Assembly (NCBI GenBank): GCA_020544305.1
Contig: CP058667.1
Location: forward strand, 558,001 to 622,000
DNA from: Staphylococcus taiwanensis
GTDB taxonomy: Bacteria; Bacillota; Bacilli; Staphylococcales; Staphylococcaceae
Reading direction: 5' to 3'
Length of the DNA stretch: 64,000 nucleotides
A program made the translations under genes and the position numbers. The notes below the pieces were generated by a model. It made no database searches. It saw only the letters and a program-made list of their open reading frames with translations, and was not told the DNA's origin. Positions 29,971 to 39,046 of this stretch are shown here, piece after piece (within the stretch, counting starts at the first letter, position 1; every line of letters begins with the position of its first letter).

Positions 29971-31789
29971 TTGGGAAATGTTTTAAAATCACTTATTAGC
30001 TTTGATACAAGCAAAATTGACCCGATGAAAGGCCTTCGACAGGGGTTATTAATGATTATCCCCGCATTAGTAGGCTATTTCCTAGGTAATTTTAGTTTAG
30101 GATTGCTTGTGTCAACAGGGACATTAGCACATATTTATGTCTTTAAAAGCTCACCTCGAGCGATGATTAGAACTGTGATTTTGTGTAGTATATCCTTCGC
30201 CATTTGTATGGCATTAGGCACTCTCACAGTTACACAACCTATTCTTTACGGTGTCACACTACTTTTAGTGACGGTCATTCCATATTATATTTTCAGCGCA
30301 TTAAAAATTGCTGGACCGTCATCAACATTCTTTCTTGTCACATTTTGTTTGCCAAGTAACTTACCAGTTGCACCCAATGAAGCCTTATACCGTGGTTTCG
30401 CTATATTAATTGGTGGTGCAATCGCTACGATCGTTGTGCTTATTACCATTCTTTTCCAAAAACAAAAAATCGAAAATCGAGCAATTAATGCTGACTTTAA
30501 AATGCTTGAGGAACTAATGCATAACTACAACGATACAGAGAAATTTGCAGAAAGTGCCAAAGCAGCAGTTACACAATTTAAAAATTCTGATGAATTACTT
30601 ATTACCGCAACGGCTGGTATTAACCAAAATCTTAGCCAACGCTTCCAAAGATTATTGTTGCTACATACATCAGCACAAGGTCTCTATTCAGAACTTTTAG
30701 AGTTACATGAAAAGGGCATTCGTCCTATTCCTAATGACTTAATTGAAATGATGGATGTGACGATACGTAACGCTTACCGTCCAACTGGTGCACGTGAGAA
30801 ATGGACGAAAGAAGTCGATGTGCATGACGATTTCGATAATTTACTACAATATATTTTGAAAATAGACGAGATTACCAATTTAGATTCTAATCAAATTGAA
30901 CATGAAGCAAGTGTCAGAAAGCCATTATACAGTCAACGTATTATTCATAATTTAACGTTAGATTCTATCGTCTTCCGTAATACCTTGATTTATGCTGTGA
31001 TTATGGCCGTAGCAATCTTTATTTCACTTGCCTTCAATATCCAAAAATCATATTGGATTCCATTAACCGCACATACCGTATTATTAGGCATGACAACACG
31101 TCGTATGCTTGACCGTTCAGTATCACGTGGCTTGGGTACAATTATCGGTACATTGTTATTATCAGCCATTCTGTACTTTAATCCACACCTAGTCTAAAAA
31201 CTTATCTATTTCAATTGCATATACACGTATCTTTGATGTACTCATTGGTATTGTCATTGCGGTCGTAGGCATCTTACTGATTAATCGTCAAACAGCTTCT
31301 GCTATGTTACCACGTACAATTGCTGAAGTTGTGCGTAAAGAAGCGGTTATTTTTCAATATTTATTCTCTGAAAATAAATACGACGATGACGCACGCGAAC
31401 GTAACGAAAGCTTAGAATTGTCTGTCAGAATGAGCAATATGACACAAATTAATAACTCAGCAAGTGGTGAGTTATTCTCAAATAAAGAAGTGATTCGTTA
31501 TTATTATCCAAGCATCTTTGCATTAGAAGAAATTAACTTCATGCTTATGCGTGCCATGCAAGATAAACAACGTCAACGTATTTCAGATAAACAAATGGGT
31601 GAGTACTTAGTAACCTTTGAAAATTTAGCCAAACACTTTGAACTACAAAGTCGACTGGATATCAATGACTTAACAGACTTACCTCAATACAATTATCTAA
31701 AATCAGCATTGATGAAGTTACAAAATAATTGTGTTTATACACGTAAAGATATTGATGACGTTGAAGATGGCGCTGCAACGAAAGCTTAA
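29971..31789 (+). pseudogene. Disrupted FUSC-family membrane protein
   Basis: Two consecutive reading frames form one protein. Frame 1 (29971-31197, TTG start after GAAAGGA) covers an N-terminal membrane half, a cytoplasmic middle and the start of the second membrane half, and stops after FNPHLV. The next frame, read from about 31193, continues SKNLSISIAYTRIFDVLIGIV and runs through 31789. FUSC proteins (aromatic acid or fusaric acid efflux type) normally have two more transmembrane helices between these points. I infer an internal deletion of very roughly 130 bp, not a multiple of three, which both removed the helices and shifted the frame. The alternative is a split functional pair, which is unlikely since the second part lacks a ribosome binding site. 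Confidence 0.8.
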
Positions 31790-31865
31790 TTGAAACGTAT
31801 TGAGGGGTTTCATTTTCAAGGAGAGTGGTAAAGTTAACTATTGATGAATAGAGGAGCGTGACACG

Positions 31866-32282
31866 ATGCCTTGGACAATGGATGATTACCCAAATACTTG
31901 GAAGAACTTTGATGATTTAGAACGTAAAAAAGCAATTGATATTGGAAATGCAATGCTTAAAGATGGTTATAAAGAAGGCGATGTCATTCCCATTGCGACG
32001 AAACAAGCAGAAGAATGGTATAAAGATGCAAGTGATGATGCGTTACAAGAATTGAAACATAAGCACATCACACAACATCAAAAAGATGACTCCGCCAATC
32101 CAGAATTGAACAAAGAAAATGTGCATGTCTATTACGAAGATAACGAGTGGAAAGTAAAAACTGAAGGTGCTAAACAAGCATCTGATACGTTTGATAACAA
32201 AGAAGACGCAAAACAACGTGCACAAGACATTGCCGAAAACAGAAATACAAAAGTCATCACACATACAAAAGACGAATCATAA
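31866..32282 (+). CDS. DUF2188-type protein
   Basis: A 138-residue acidic, lysine-rich cytoplasmic protein. The N-terminal part MPWTMDDYPNTWKNFDDLERKKAIDIGNAM resembles ChaB-like/DUF-type stress proteins. The C-terminal part (about 85-135: VHVYYEDNEWKVKTEGAKQASDTF.NKEDAKQRA) matches the DUF2188 pattern (V.p...gW.v..eg..ras..f.tk.eA). Function is unknown. The RBS is GAGGAGCGTG. Confidence 0.75.
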   Translation: MPWTMDDYPNTWKNFDDLERKKAIDIGNAMLKDGYKEGDVIPIATKQAEEWYKDASDDALQELKHKHITQHQKDDSANPELNKENVHVYYEDNEWKVKTEGAKQASDTFDNKEDAKQRAQDIAENRNTKVITHTKDES

Positions 32283-32289
32283 CTACCAC

Positions 32290-32320
32290 CACCTCAGTGC
32301 CATAACGTACTGAGGTGTTT
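32290..32320 (+). terminator. Terminator after DUF2188 gene
   Basis: CACCTCAGT / ACTGAGGTG with a 10-base loop, followed by TTTTAAT. Confidence 0.8.
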
Positions 32321-32334
32321 TAATATATTCACAC

Positions 32335-32790
32335 AAGTTGAGATGCTTGCCTAGGGGGCTGGGTTGTAAAGAAATTCTTAGATGAATATTTACTCAATTT
32401 TTTGCGACGCTTTCTTGCGGGAAAGGCTCGTGCCTGTAGTCCTCTAAAGAAATTCTTAGATGAACATTTACTCATTTTGTTGTGATGCTTGCCTAGGGGG
32501 CTGGGTCGAGCCGCGGTCTCGACACTCATCCTATTCCCTCAGGCGTCACACAACGTCATTCGTAGTTCATTTTTAGAATTTCTTACATAAGTGCGTTAGC
32601 ACTTATGTTCATTAATAATCAACATAGGAGTCGCGCAACGCCATTTATTATCCATCTTTAGAGCTACTTACCTAAGTGCTATTGCACTTAGGTTCATTAA
32701 AATTACTGCTCCCCTAGGAGTCTTCACAACTCCACTTCGTAATCTATCATAGAACTACTTACTTCAGTATCCCAACACTGAGGTCCTTTT
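32335..32790 (-). repeat. Dispersed intergenic repeat, inverted copy with stem-loops
   Basis: This gap (32283-32931) holds no gene. Its minus strand repeats the element seen at 20520-20720, sharing the GACGCCTGAGGGAATAGG, CCAGCCCCCTAGGCAAGC and CTACAGGCACGAGCC blocks. Within the block the CCTAGGGGGCTGGG portion occurs twice (near 32350 and 32493). Two perfect 10-bp stem-loops follow at 32585-32608 (ACATAAGTGC arms) and 32670-32693 (ACCTAAGTGC arms), with related sequence between them, so the element looks modular. Confidence 0.8.
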
Positions 32791-32931
32791 TATGCTTCTT
32801 TTTCAATTATCATCATAACTAGTCATACATGTCTAATTCAGTCGAAATACCTAGATAAATAAGGTGGTTATTATTTTTAGTTCGTCTTGCATTTCGATAT
32901 AATATACTGTGATGAGCAAGGAGGAACTACT

Positions 32932-33636
32932 ATGTATGTAGAGAGAAAACCATCATTATATATAGAAGAATTACGTAATGAATTTAAAGATAGTTTGAAC
33001 CACTTTAAAGATGGAGATGAAGCTTTTGATAGATTAATCGGCTTTGTTGAACTAGATCATTTATATTCCTCAGCGTTAAAAGAGATAAGCACTAAATTAG
33101 ATATATTAGATGACAATTTTAATCACGTATATAAACACAACCCTATCCATCACATGGAACGTCGGGTTAAAGAAATGAATAGCTTAGTGAAGAAACTGCA
33201 ACGTAAGAATTTACCTATTAGTGCTGAGAGTGCGAAAGAGAATATTTTAGACATCGCAGGTATCCGCGTCGTTTGTAACTATTTAGAAGATATTTATGTT
33301 ATTGAAAAGATGCTATTAAAACAAGAAGATATTAAATTAATAAGACGCAAAGACTATATAGAGAACCCTAAGGAAAATGGCTATCGAAGCTTACATATTG
33401 TGGTATCTATTCCTGTATTTTTATCGAATAAAGTAGAAGTAACACCAGTAGAAGTTCAAATTAGAACCATTGGTATGGATATGTGGGCAAGTTTAGAACA
33501 CAAGATTCGATATAAAAATAATGCAAGTACCGAAGATTATAAAGATATGTTAAAAGATTGCGCGTTGGAAATTTCAGATGTAGAAGCAAAAATGCAATCC
33601 ATTCACTCTGCTATTACAGAAAGTGATACGCATTAA
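32932..33636 (+). CDS. relP: Small alarmone synthetase RelP (GTP pyrophosphokinase)
   Basis: A 234-residue single-domain (p)ppGpp synthetase that transfers pyrophosphate from ATP to GDP or GTP and lacks the hydrolase and regulatory domains of long Rel. Visible motifs are [15 protein letters not shown] (about 101-115), [21 protein letters not shown] (about 138-158) and [23 protein letters not shown] (about 173-195). The sequence is closer to staphylococcal RelP than to RelQ, and gene context (next to a MerR gene and gntR) agrees. Start at 32932 follows GGAGG by 7 bases; the upstream in-frame extension is not supported. Such enzymes respond to envelope stress in S. aureus. Confidence 0.9.
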   Translation: MYVERKPSLYIEELRNEFKDSLNHFKDGDEAFDRLIGFVELDHLYSSALKEISTKLDILDDNFNHVYKHNPIHHMERRVKEMNSLVKKLQRKNLPISAESAKENILDIAGIRVVCNYLEDIYVIEKMLLKQEDIKLIRRKDYIENPKENGYRSLHIVVSIPVFLSNKVEVTPVEVQIRTIGMDMWASLEHKIRYKNNASTEDYKDMLKDCALEISDVEAKMQSIHSAITESDTH

Positions 33637-33661
33637 AAGAGGCGGACAACGTCTCTTTTTT
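33635..33661 (+). terminator. Terminator after relP
   Basis: AGAGGCG / CGTCTCT (one G-U) with a short loop, then a run of T's. Confidence 0.75.
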
Positions 33662-33712
33662 TCAAGTTTAGACAGAACGCAGACTAACTTATAAAAAATA
33701 CTCAAAAAAAGC

Positions 33713-33743
33713 TTGCATATGACGTAACGTCATTAGCTATGTT
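33713..33743 (+). promoter_or_regulatory. MerR-type promoter with 19-bp spacer and palindrome
   Basis: The -35 box TTGCAT (33713-33718) and -10 box TATGTT (33738-33743) are 19 bp apart. Between them lies the inverted repeat ATGACGTAACGTCAT (33719-33733). Over-long spacers with a central operator are the hallmark of promoters that MerR proteins activate by distortion. It lies 20 bp before the merR start, so autoregulation is expected. Confidence 0.8.
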
Positions 33744-33763
33744 CAATGTAGGAGGTGAACACT

Positions 33764-34489
33764 ATGTCACATTATACAATTGGAGAACTTGCAAATCTCG
33801 AAGACATCACAGTTAGAACATTGCAATATTATGATCGTAAAGGATTGTTAACAGCTGAACGAGATATTGAATCTAATCGACGTTTTTATACTGACGATCA
33901 TCACTATCAACTTCAACTTATTTTTATCTTGAAGAAATTTGGCTGCACCTTAGATGAAATTAAGACACTATTACATGATGACAGTGATATGCAAACATTG
34001 AAAATGATATTGCAACTGCATAAAGAAGAATTAGAAACCCATATTCACAGCGATAAAGAAATATTAAAGAATATTAATGAAGTACAACATTATATTTCAC
34101 AACATTCAAGTTCTTCAATCAATCATTTATCTGACATAGACAAGGCTATGAAACAATCTACTACATTAAAATCACTTAAAAGTAAAGTATGGCTTAGCGC
34201 AGGCGTTATTGGCATAGTTCAATACACAGGACTTATTGCAAGTTTATTAAGAAGTTCAAGCAAACCATTTGTTGCAATCATACCAATCTTAGTCACTTAT
34301 GCCGTTGGATTAACAGCATTTTACTACAAAAACATTTCATATCTGTGTCCAAATTGTCAGCATACTTTTAAACCATCATTGAAACAATTTATGTTAGCAC
34401 AACACACTGCACAGACACGTAAATTAGAATGCCCTAAATGTCATGAAACACATTATTGCATCGAAGTGGCTGACGATAAAACGAAATAA
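33764..34489 (+). CDS. MerR family regulator with membrane segments and C-terminal zinc ribbon
   Basis: A 241-residue protein. The N-terminal MerR DNA-binding domain (YTIGELANLEDITVRTLQYYDRKGLL, about 3-28) is followed by a coiled-coil helix (about 75-115). Two hydrophobic segments then occur, near 144-160 (VWLSAGVIGIVQYTGLIASL) and 166-186, before a Cys4 zinc-ribbon-like tail (CPNCQHTF ... CPKCHETHYC). The membrane part suggests an anchored one-component regulator that senses an envelope or metal signal, which is inference. ATG at 33764 is chosen because GGAGG ends eight bases upstream; the GTG at 33755 overlaps that site. Its own promoter has the MerR-type 19-bp spacer. Confidence 0.85.
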   Translation: MSHYTIGELANLEDITVRTLQYYDRKGLLTAERDIESNRRFYTDDHHYQLQLIFILKKFGCTLDEIKTLLHDDSDMQTLKMILQLHKEELETHIHSDKEILKNINEVQHYISQHSSSSINHLSDIDKAMKQSTTLKSLKSKVWLSAGVIGIVQYTGLIASLLRSSSKPFVAIIPILVTYAVGLTAFYYKNISYLCPNCQHTFKPSLKQFMLAQHTAQTRKLECPKCHETHYCIEVADDKTK

Positions 34490-34502
34490 TTGCAATACAA
34501 TT

Positions 34503-34528
34503 CCCGGTCTGACATGGCCGGGTTTTTT
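34503..34528 (+). terminator. Terminator after merR
   Basis: CCCGGTC / GGCCGGG hairpin followed by TTTTTT. Confidence 0.8.
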
Positions 34529-34541
34529 AATTCCATCAAAA

Positions 34542-34555
34542 AGTAAGCGCTTGCA
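34542..34555 (-). promoter_or_regulatory. Probable cre site of gnt operon
   Basis: On the minus strand TGCAAGCGCTTACT matches TGNAARCGNWWWCA with one mismatch (last base). It sits 25 bp upstream of the GntR operator, so catabolite control of the gluconate operon is likely. Confidence 0.6.
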
Positions 34556-34577
34556 AAATTACTCTCAGTATATTAAC

Positions 34578-34595
34578 ATACTTGTATACAAGTTG
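34578..34595 (+). promoter_or_regulatory. GntR operator
   Basis: The core ACTTGTATACAAGT (34580-34593) is a perfect 14-bp palindrome. With flanks it matches the Bacillus subtilis gnt operator (ATACTTGTATACAAGTAT, from memory) at 16 of 18 positions. It lies about 28 bp before the gntR start. GntR is released from such sites by gluconate. Confidence 0.88.
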
Positions 34596-34621
34596 TAATT
34601 GCGTGATTAGGAGTGAAAGAT

Positions 34622-35302
34622 GTGAATCAAAGTTATCCAGAACAATGGCTTGGAGGTATGTCAAAAGGCGAAGGTGTTGCTGCACAAATTCGCTTACAAA
34701 TCGTGAACGGTGAGATTGAAGCCGATACACTGCTTACAGAGAATCAAGTTGCAAATCAATTTGATGTTAGTCGTTCACCAGTAAGAGATGCGTTTAAATT
34801 ATTGCAAACAGATCAACTCATTCAATTAGAACGAATGGGTGCCAGGGTGCTTAATTTTGGTGAACAAGAGAAGAAAGAACTTTATGATTTAAGATTGATG
34901 CTTGAGTCATTTGCTTTCGCAAAAATGAAACACATTGATACCGCACCAGTTATTAAAGAAATGCATAAACACCTTGAAATGATGAAAGTTGCAGTCAAGT
35001 TTGAAGATGCTGAAGCCTTTACACAACATGATCTACAATTTCATGAAGCAACCATTAATGCTTCAAACCATCAATACTTACAAACCTTCTGGAAACATTT
35101 GAAACCAGTCATCGAATCACTTGTCTTATTATCAATGAGACATCGCATGGCACATAATAAAGCAGACTTTGAACGCATTCATAACAATCATGCAGTATTT
35201 ATTGAAGCAATTGAACAATATGACTCAGATAAATTAAGAGAAGCTTTTCATTTAAACTTTGATGACGTCGGTAAAGATATTGAAAGTTTCTGGTTACGAT
35301 AA
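34622..35302 (+). CDS. gntR: Gluconate operon repressor GntR
   Basis: A 226-residue FadR/FCD-type GntR regulator. The winged helix-turn-helix (about 20-75) contains LTENQVANQFDVSRSPVRDAFKLL. The C-terminal ligand-binding FCD domain has EFHEATINASNH-type metal-binding histidines. I start at GTG 34622, eight bases after AGGAG; GTG 34613 overlaps that site. First gene of gntR-gntK-gntP, and the palindromic operator upstream indicates autorepression relieved by gluconate. Confidence 0.92.
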   Translation: MNQSYPEQWLGGMSKGEGVAAQIRLQIVNGEIEADTLLTENQVANQFDVSRSPVRDAFKLLQTDQLIQLERMGARVLNFGEQEKKELYDLRLMLESFAFAKMKHIDTAPVIKEMHKHLEMMKVAVKFEDAEAFTQHDLQFHEATINASNHQYLQTFWKHLKPVIESLVLLSMRHRMAHNKADFERIHNNHAVFIEAIEQYDSDKLREAFHLNFDDVGKDIESFWLR

Positions 35303-35323
35303 ATAGAGGAAAGAAGGAATACT

Positions 35324-36862
35324 ATGAAGTACATGATTGGCGTAGATATTGGTACTACAAGTACGAAATCAGTATTATACGATGAAAATGGACAATTTAT
35401 TATGAAGCATAATATCGGCTATCCATTACACACGCCAAATGTAGATGTTTCTGAAGAGAACCCCGATGAACTGTTCGATGCCGTATTGATGACAATTAAA
35501 TACATCATAAGAGAAGCGGGCGTAAAGAAAGAAGATATTAAACTGATTTCATTTAGTGCACAAATGCATAGCTTGGTAGCACTCGATGCGCAGAATAGCC
35601 GATTAACAGAAAGTATAACTTGGGCGGATAATCGCGCAAGTAAATATGCTGAATTAATCAACAAAGAACATCACGGTTCTGAGATTTATCAACGTACAGG
35701 TACACCTATCCATCCAATGTCACCTTTATCTAAAATCTTTTGGATGAAACATGAACAACCTGAAATTTACAATCAAACTGCCATGTTTGCTGATATTAAG
35801 ACTTATATCTTCTATCAACTGTTTGAAAAATATGTCATCGATTATTCAATGGCATCAGCTACAGGCATGTTTAGTTTAGAACAATTAGATTGGGATGAGG
35901 AAGCACTTTACCTTTTAGGCATCACACGAGAACAATTACCAGAACTTGTTCCAACTACACATATATCAAAAGGCATGAAAAAACGTTATGCCACACTAAT
36001 GGGTGTGGACGAAAATACACCAATTATAGTTGGTGCTAGTGATGGCGTATTATCTAACCTTGGCGTTAATAGTTATAAAAAAGGCGAAGTCGCCGTCACA
36101 ATCGGCACATCAGGTGCGATTCGAACAGTCATTAATAAACCTCGCACCGACTATAAAGGACGTATCTTCTGTTACGTACTAGACGAAGAACATTATGTCA
36201 TTGGCGGACCCGTCAATAACGGCGGTGTCATCCTTAGATGGCTAAGAGATGAGCTCCTTGCTAGTGAAGTTGAAACTGCGAAACGTTTAGGGGTAGACCC
36301 ATACGATGTACTTACTAGAATCGCTAGTCGAGTTAAACCTGGTGCTGAAGGCCTAATCTTCCACCCATATCTTGCCGGTGAACGTGCACCATTATGGAAT
36401 GCAGACGCACGTGGCTCATTCTTTGGTTTAACTTTGTCACATCAAAAAGAACATATGATACGTGCAGCATTAGAGGGCGTATTGTACAACCTTTATACAG
36501 TATATCTAGCACTTGTAGAGGTAATGAACGAAACACCTAGCACAATCAAAGCGACGGGGGGATTCGCTAAGAGTGAAGTGTGGCGTCAAATGATGGCAGA
36601 TATTTTCAATACAGACCTTATCGTGCCAGAAAGCTATGAAAGTTCTTGTTTAGGGGCATGTGTATTAGGACTTAAAGCATTAGGAGAAATTGATGATATT
36701 TCAATTATTGAAAAGATGGTCGGCACTACAAATTCACATAAACCAAATCCAGAGACGGTTAAGGTTTATCAAAAATTAGTATCTATCTTTATCAATTTAA
36801 GTCGTTCACTTGAAGAACGCTATGCAGAAATTGCAGATTTTCAACGTAAGCACATGGAGTAA
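35324..36862 (+). CDS. gntK: Gluconokinase GntK (FGGY family)
   Basis: A 512-residue carbohydrate kinase that phosphorylates D-gluconate to 6-phosphogluconate for the pentose phosphate pathway. The first ATP-binding motif is MIGVDIGTTSTKSVLYDENG (residues 4-23), the FGGY-type adenosine segment is ATGGFAKSEVWRQMMADIF (about 410-430), and GASDGVLSNLGV lies in the middle. Only 21 bases separate it from gntR and 39 from gntP. Architecture is the Bacillus-type long gluconokinase, not the short E. coli GntK. Confidence 0.93.
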   Translation: MKYMIGVDIGTTSTKSVLYDENGQFIMKHNIGYPLHTPNVDVSEENPDELFDAVLMTIKYIIREAGVKKEDIKLISFSAQMHSLVALDAQNSRLTESITWADNRASKYAELINKEHHGSEIYQRTGTPIHPMSPLSKIFWMKHEQPEIYNQTAMFADIKTYIFYQLFEKYVIDYSMASATGMFSLEQLDWDEEALYLLGITREQLPELVPTTHISKGMKKRYATLMGVDENTPIIVGASDGVLSNLGVNSYKKGEVAVTIGTSGAIRTVINKPRTDYKGRIFCYVLDEEHYVIGGPVNNGGVILRWLRDELLASEVETAKRLGVDPYDVLTRIASRVKPGAEGLIFHPYLAGERAPLWNADARGSFFGLTLSHQKEHMIRAALEGVLYNLYTVYLALVEVMNETPSTIKATGGFAKSEVWRQMMADIFNTDLIVPESYESSCLGACVLGLKALGEIDDISIIEKMVGTTNSHKPNPETVKVYQKLVSIFINLSRSLEERYAEIADFQRKHME

Positions 36863-36901
36863 ATCAGTACATTAAAGGAAGAAAACAAAGGAGGATTTAC
36901 T

Positions 36902-38260
36902 ATGTTTGGAGATATTTGGCCACTTATTAGTGTGGTAATTGGGATCTTATTACTATTATCATTGATTATTTTCATGAAGTTAAACACATTTATTGCGTTA
37001 ATCGTGACATCCGTTGTTACAGCAATCTTATTAGGTATGCCGCTAAGTAAAATAATGACTACCATTGAAACTGGAATGGGTAGTACACTCGGTCACATCG
37101 CTTTAATCTTTGGATTAGGTGCAATGTTAGGTAAACTACTCGCGGACGGTGGCGGTGCAAACCGTATCGCTGATACATTAATTGCGAAATTTGGACAAAA
37201 ACATGTCCAATGGGCAATGATTATCGCTGCATTTATCGTAGGCATCGCATTATTCTTTGAAGTCGGATTAGTACTATTAATTCCATTAGTATTTACAATT
37301 GCTAAACGTGCGAAAGTATCACCACTGAAACTTGGTTTGCCAATGATTACTGCATTGTCAGTAACACACGGATTCTTACCACCACATCCAGGTCCAGTTG
37401 TTATCGCAAAAGAATTAAAAGCGAACGTCGGTCAAGTATTACTTTACGGTATTATTATTGCTATACCAGTAACAATTATCGCTGGTCCAGTATTTAATAA
37501 ATTTGCTCAAAAACTTACACCAACTGCCTATACACGTGAGGGAGATATCTCAGCATTAGGTTCTCAAAAAGAATTTGCTGAATCAGAAATGCCTGGATTT
37601 GGCTTAAGTATCTTTACTGCTATATTACCAGTAATCTTAATGTTGATTTCAACTATCGTACAATTAGTGACAGGCCATGAAGAAGCGAAAAATCTATTTG
37701 AACAAATTGTTTACTTTATCGGTACTGCAGGCACAGCAATGTTAATTTCAGTTATCTTTGCTATCTTCTCAATGGGATTACATAGAGGCAGAAAAATGGA
37801 CGACGTTATGAAATCGGCTACTAATGCCATTTACCCAATTGGAATGATGATCTTAATTATTGGCGGTGGCGGTACATTTAAACAAGTATTGATAGACGGT
37901 GGCGTTGGTGACACTATCGCGAAAATGTTCGAAGGTTCAACAATGTCTCCTATCTTACTTGCATGGATTGTTGCAGCTGTACTTCGTATTGCATTAGGTT
38001 CAGCAACTGTTGCAGCCATTACAACAACAGGTATCGTATTACCATTACTACAACATTCAGATTCTAACGTAGCCCTTGTAGTACTTGCTATCGGTGCCGG
38101 AAGCTTAATCCTATCACACGTTAACGATGCAGGTTTCTGGATGTTTAAAGAATATTTCGGCTTAACAGTAAAAGAAACTTTCCTAACATGGTCACTACTT
38201 GAAACCATCATCTCAGTATCAGGTATCATCTTTATCTTATTCATTAGCTTGTTCGTATAA
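36902..38260 (+). CDS. gntP: Gluconate permease GntP
   Basis: A 452-residue polytopic membrane protein of the GntP family (proton:gluconate symporters), with about 12-14 hydrophobic segments. Recognisable blocks are GLGAMLGKLLADGGGANRIADTLI (about 70-93), VTHGFLPPHPGPVV (about 158-171) and SHVNDAGFWMFKEYFGLT (about 400-420). It imports gluconate for GntK. An AAGGAGG site precedes the ATG. Confidence 0.93.
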   Translation: MFGDIWPLISVVIGILLLLSLIIFMKLNTFIALIVTSVVTAILLGMPLSKIMTTIETGMGSTLGHIALIFGLGAMLGKLLADGGGANRIADTLIAKFGQKHVQWAMIIAAFIVGIALFFEVGLVLLIPLVFTIAKRAKVSPLKLGLPMITALSVTHGFLPPHPGPVVIAKELKANVGQVLLYGIIIAIPVTIIAGPVFNKFAQKLTPTAYTREGDISALGSQKEFAESEMPGFGLSIFTAILPVILMLISTIVQLVTGHEEAKNLFEQIVYFIGTAGTAMLISVIFAIFSMGLHRGRKMDDVMKSATNAIYPIGMMILIIGGGGTFKQVLIDGGVGDTIAKMFEGSTMSPILLAWIVAAVLRIALGSATVAAITTTGIVLPLLQHSDSNVALVVLAIGAGSLILSHVNDAGFWMFKEYFGLTVKETFLTWSLLETIISVSGIIFILFISLFV

Positions 38261-38282
38261 ATCAAAAGACTCATAACACTAC

Positions 38283-38312
38283 AAAACGCCACTATACCCA
38301 TAGTGGTGTTTT
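38283..38312 (+). terminator. Terminator of the gnt operon
   Basis: AAAACGCCACTAT / ATAGTGGTGTTTT (one G-U) with loop ACCC and further T's. Confidence 0.85.
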
Positions 38313-38419
38313 ATTATGAATCTGGTTGATATAGATATTAATTGGAAAATAAGATACAATAAAAACAAATTCAAATTTTATTGTATTACAATGAATTAAA
38401 ATGTATTAGGGATGTTTGT

Positions 38420-38845
38420 ATGGAAAAAATTGAGAAAATCAATCTGAAAGACATTGATTTAGAACTGTTAAGTAATTCTAGAATCGATGAATTAGAGACA
38501 GAAATGGCAAAAACTAATTTTATCGATAAATTAGATATATTAATCACAGTACTTATTTTAAGTATTCTATTTATAGATGACTTTGCCTATAGCGAATACG
38601 TTATATTGATTATATCTATCATAGGTTTAATATATGCTTTTTACGTTACCTATGTGATGAGAAAAGCAAAATTAAAAATTGGGGAGATATTAACCAATGA
38701 TAGTACCCCGCCTTTATTTGATGAACAAACGAAAATCAAAGTAGTTAGAGATAAATTTACAGATTTCAATACATATTTATTATTCGCTGTATTTACGGCG
38801 AACTTAATTGACAGTATTGTAAAAATATTTGCGATACATTTTTAA
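38420..38845 (+). CDS. Small membrane protein of unknown function
   Basis: A 141-residue protein that I do not recognise. It has an acidic, helical N-terminus (about 1-35, MEKIEKINLKDIDLELL) and two adjacent transmembrane segments near 40-56 and 62-80. A cytoplasmic stretch DEQTKIKVVRDKFTDF precedes a final hydrophobic segment at about 118-140. The ATG at 38420 is preferred over an in-frame ATG at 38381 because AGGGATG precedes it. Base composition is more AT-rich than gntP. It sits between the gnt operon and galU, a position that carries fibronectin-binding protein genes in S. aureus (from memory). Confidence 0.7.
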   Translation: MEKIEKINLKDIDLELLSNSRIDELETEMAKTNFIDKLDILITVLILSILFIDDFAYSEYVILIISIIGLIYAFYVTYVMRKAKLKIGEILTNDSTPPLFDEQTKIKVVRDKFTDFNTYLLFAVFTANLIDSIVKIFAIHF

Positions 38846-38856
38846 TAATTTACTTT

Positions 38857-38889
38857 AGCCTCCCTCAATGAAATGAGTAGGAGGTTTTT
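38857..38889 (+). terminator. Terminator after small membrane protein
   Basis: CCTCCCTCA / TGAGTAGGAGG hairpin followed by TTTTTT. Confidence 0.8.
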
Positions 38890-38945
38890 TAGTGTCTTTT
38901 TGACCAACTTAGGATTAAACAGTAAAAAAAGAAAATCAGAAATTG

Positions 38946-38997
38946 TATCACACTTTAATTCTAGGCTATCGCTAGGAATGACGTATAAAGAGTGATA
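38946..38997. repeat. Imperfect inverted repeat in the galU upstream region
   Basis: Arms TATCAC.CTTTA and TAAAGAGTGATA enclose a second stem ATTCTAG / CTAGGAAT. It lies about 50 bp before galU, so it may be a leader structure or a small mobile palindrome. Confidence 0.5.
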
Positions 38998-39046
38998 AAC
39001 TAACAAATGATAAAAAAGACAGAATTTGCAAAGGAGTTACTCAAGT

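Noticed and set aside
31150..31310. Programmed frameshift joining the two FUSC halves
   Set aside because: There is no slippery heptamer with a downstream stimulatory structure, and expected transmembrane sequence is missing at the join, so deletion is the simpler explanation.
32329..32529. Minus-strand ORF of 66 residues
   Set aside because: Also produced by the intergenic repeat and not conserved in reading frame between copies.
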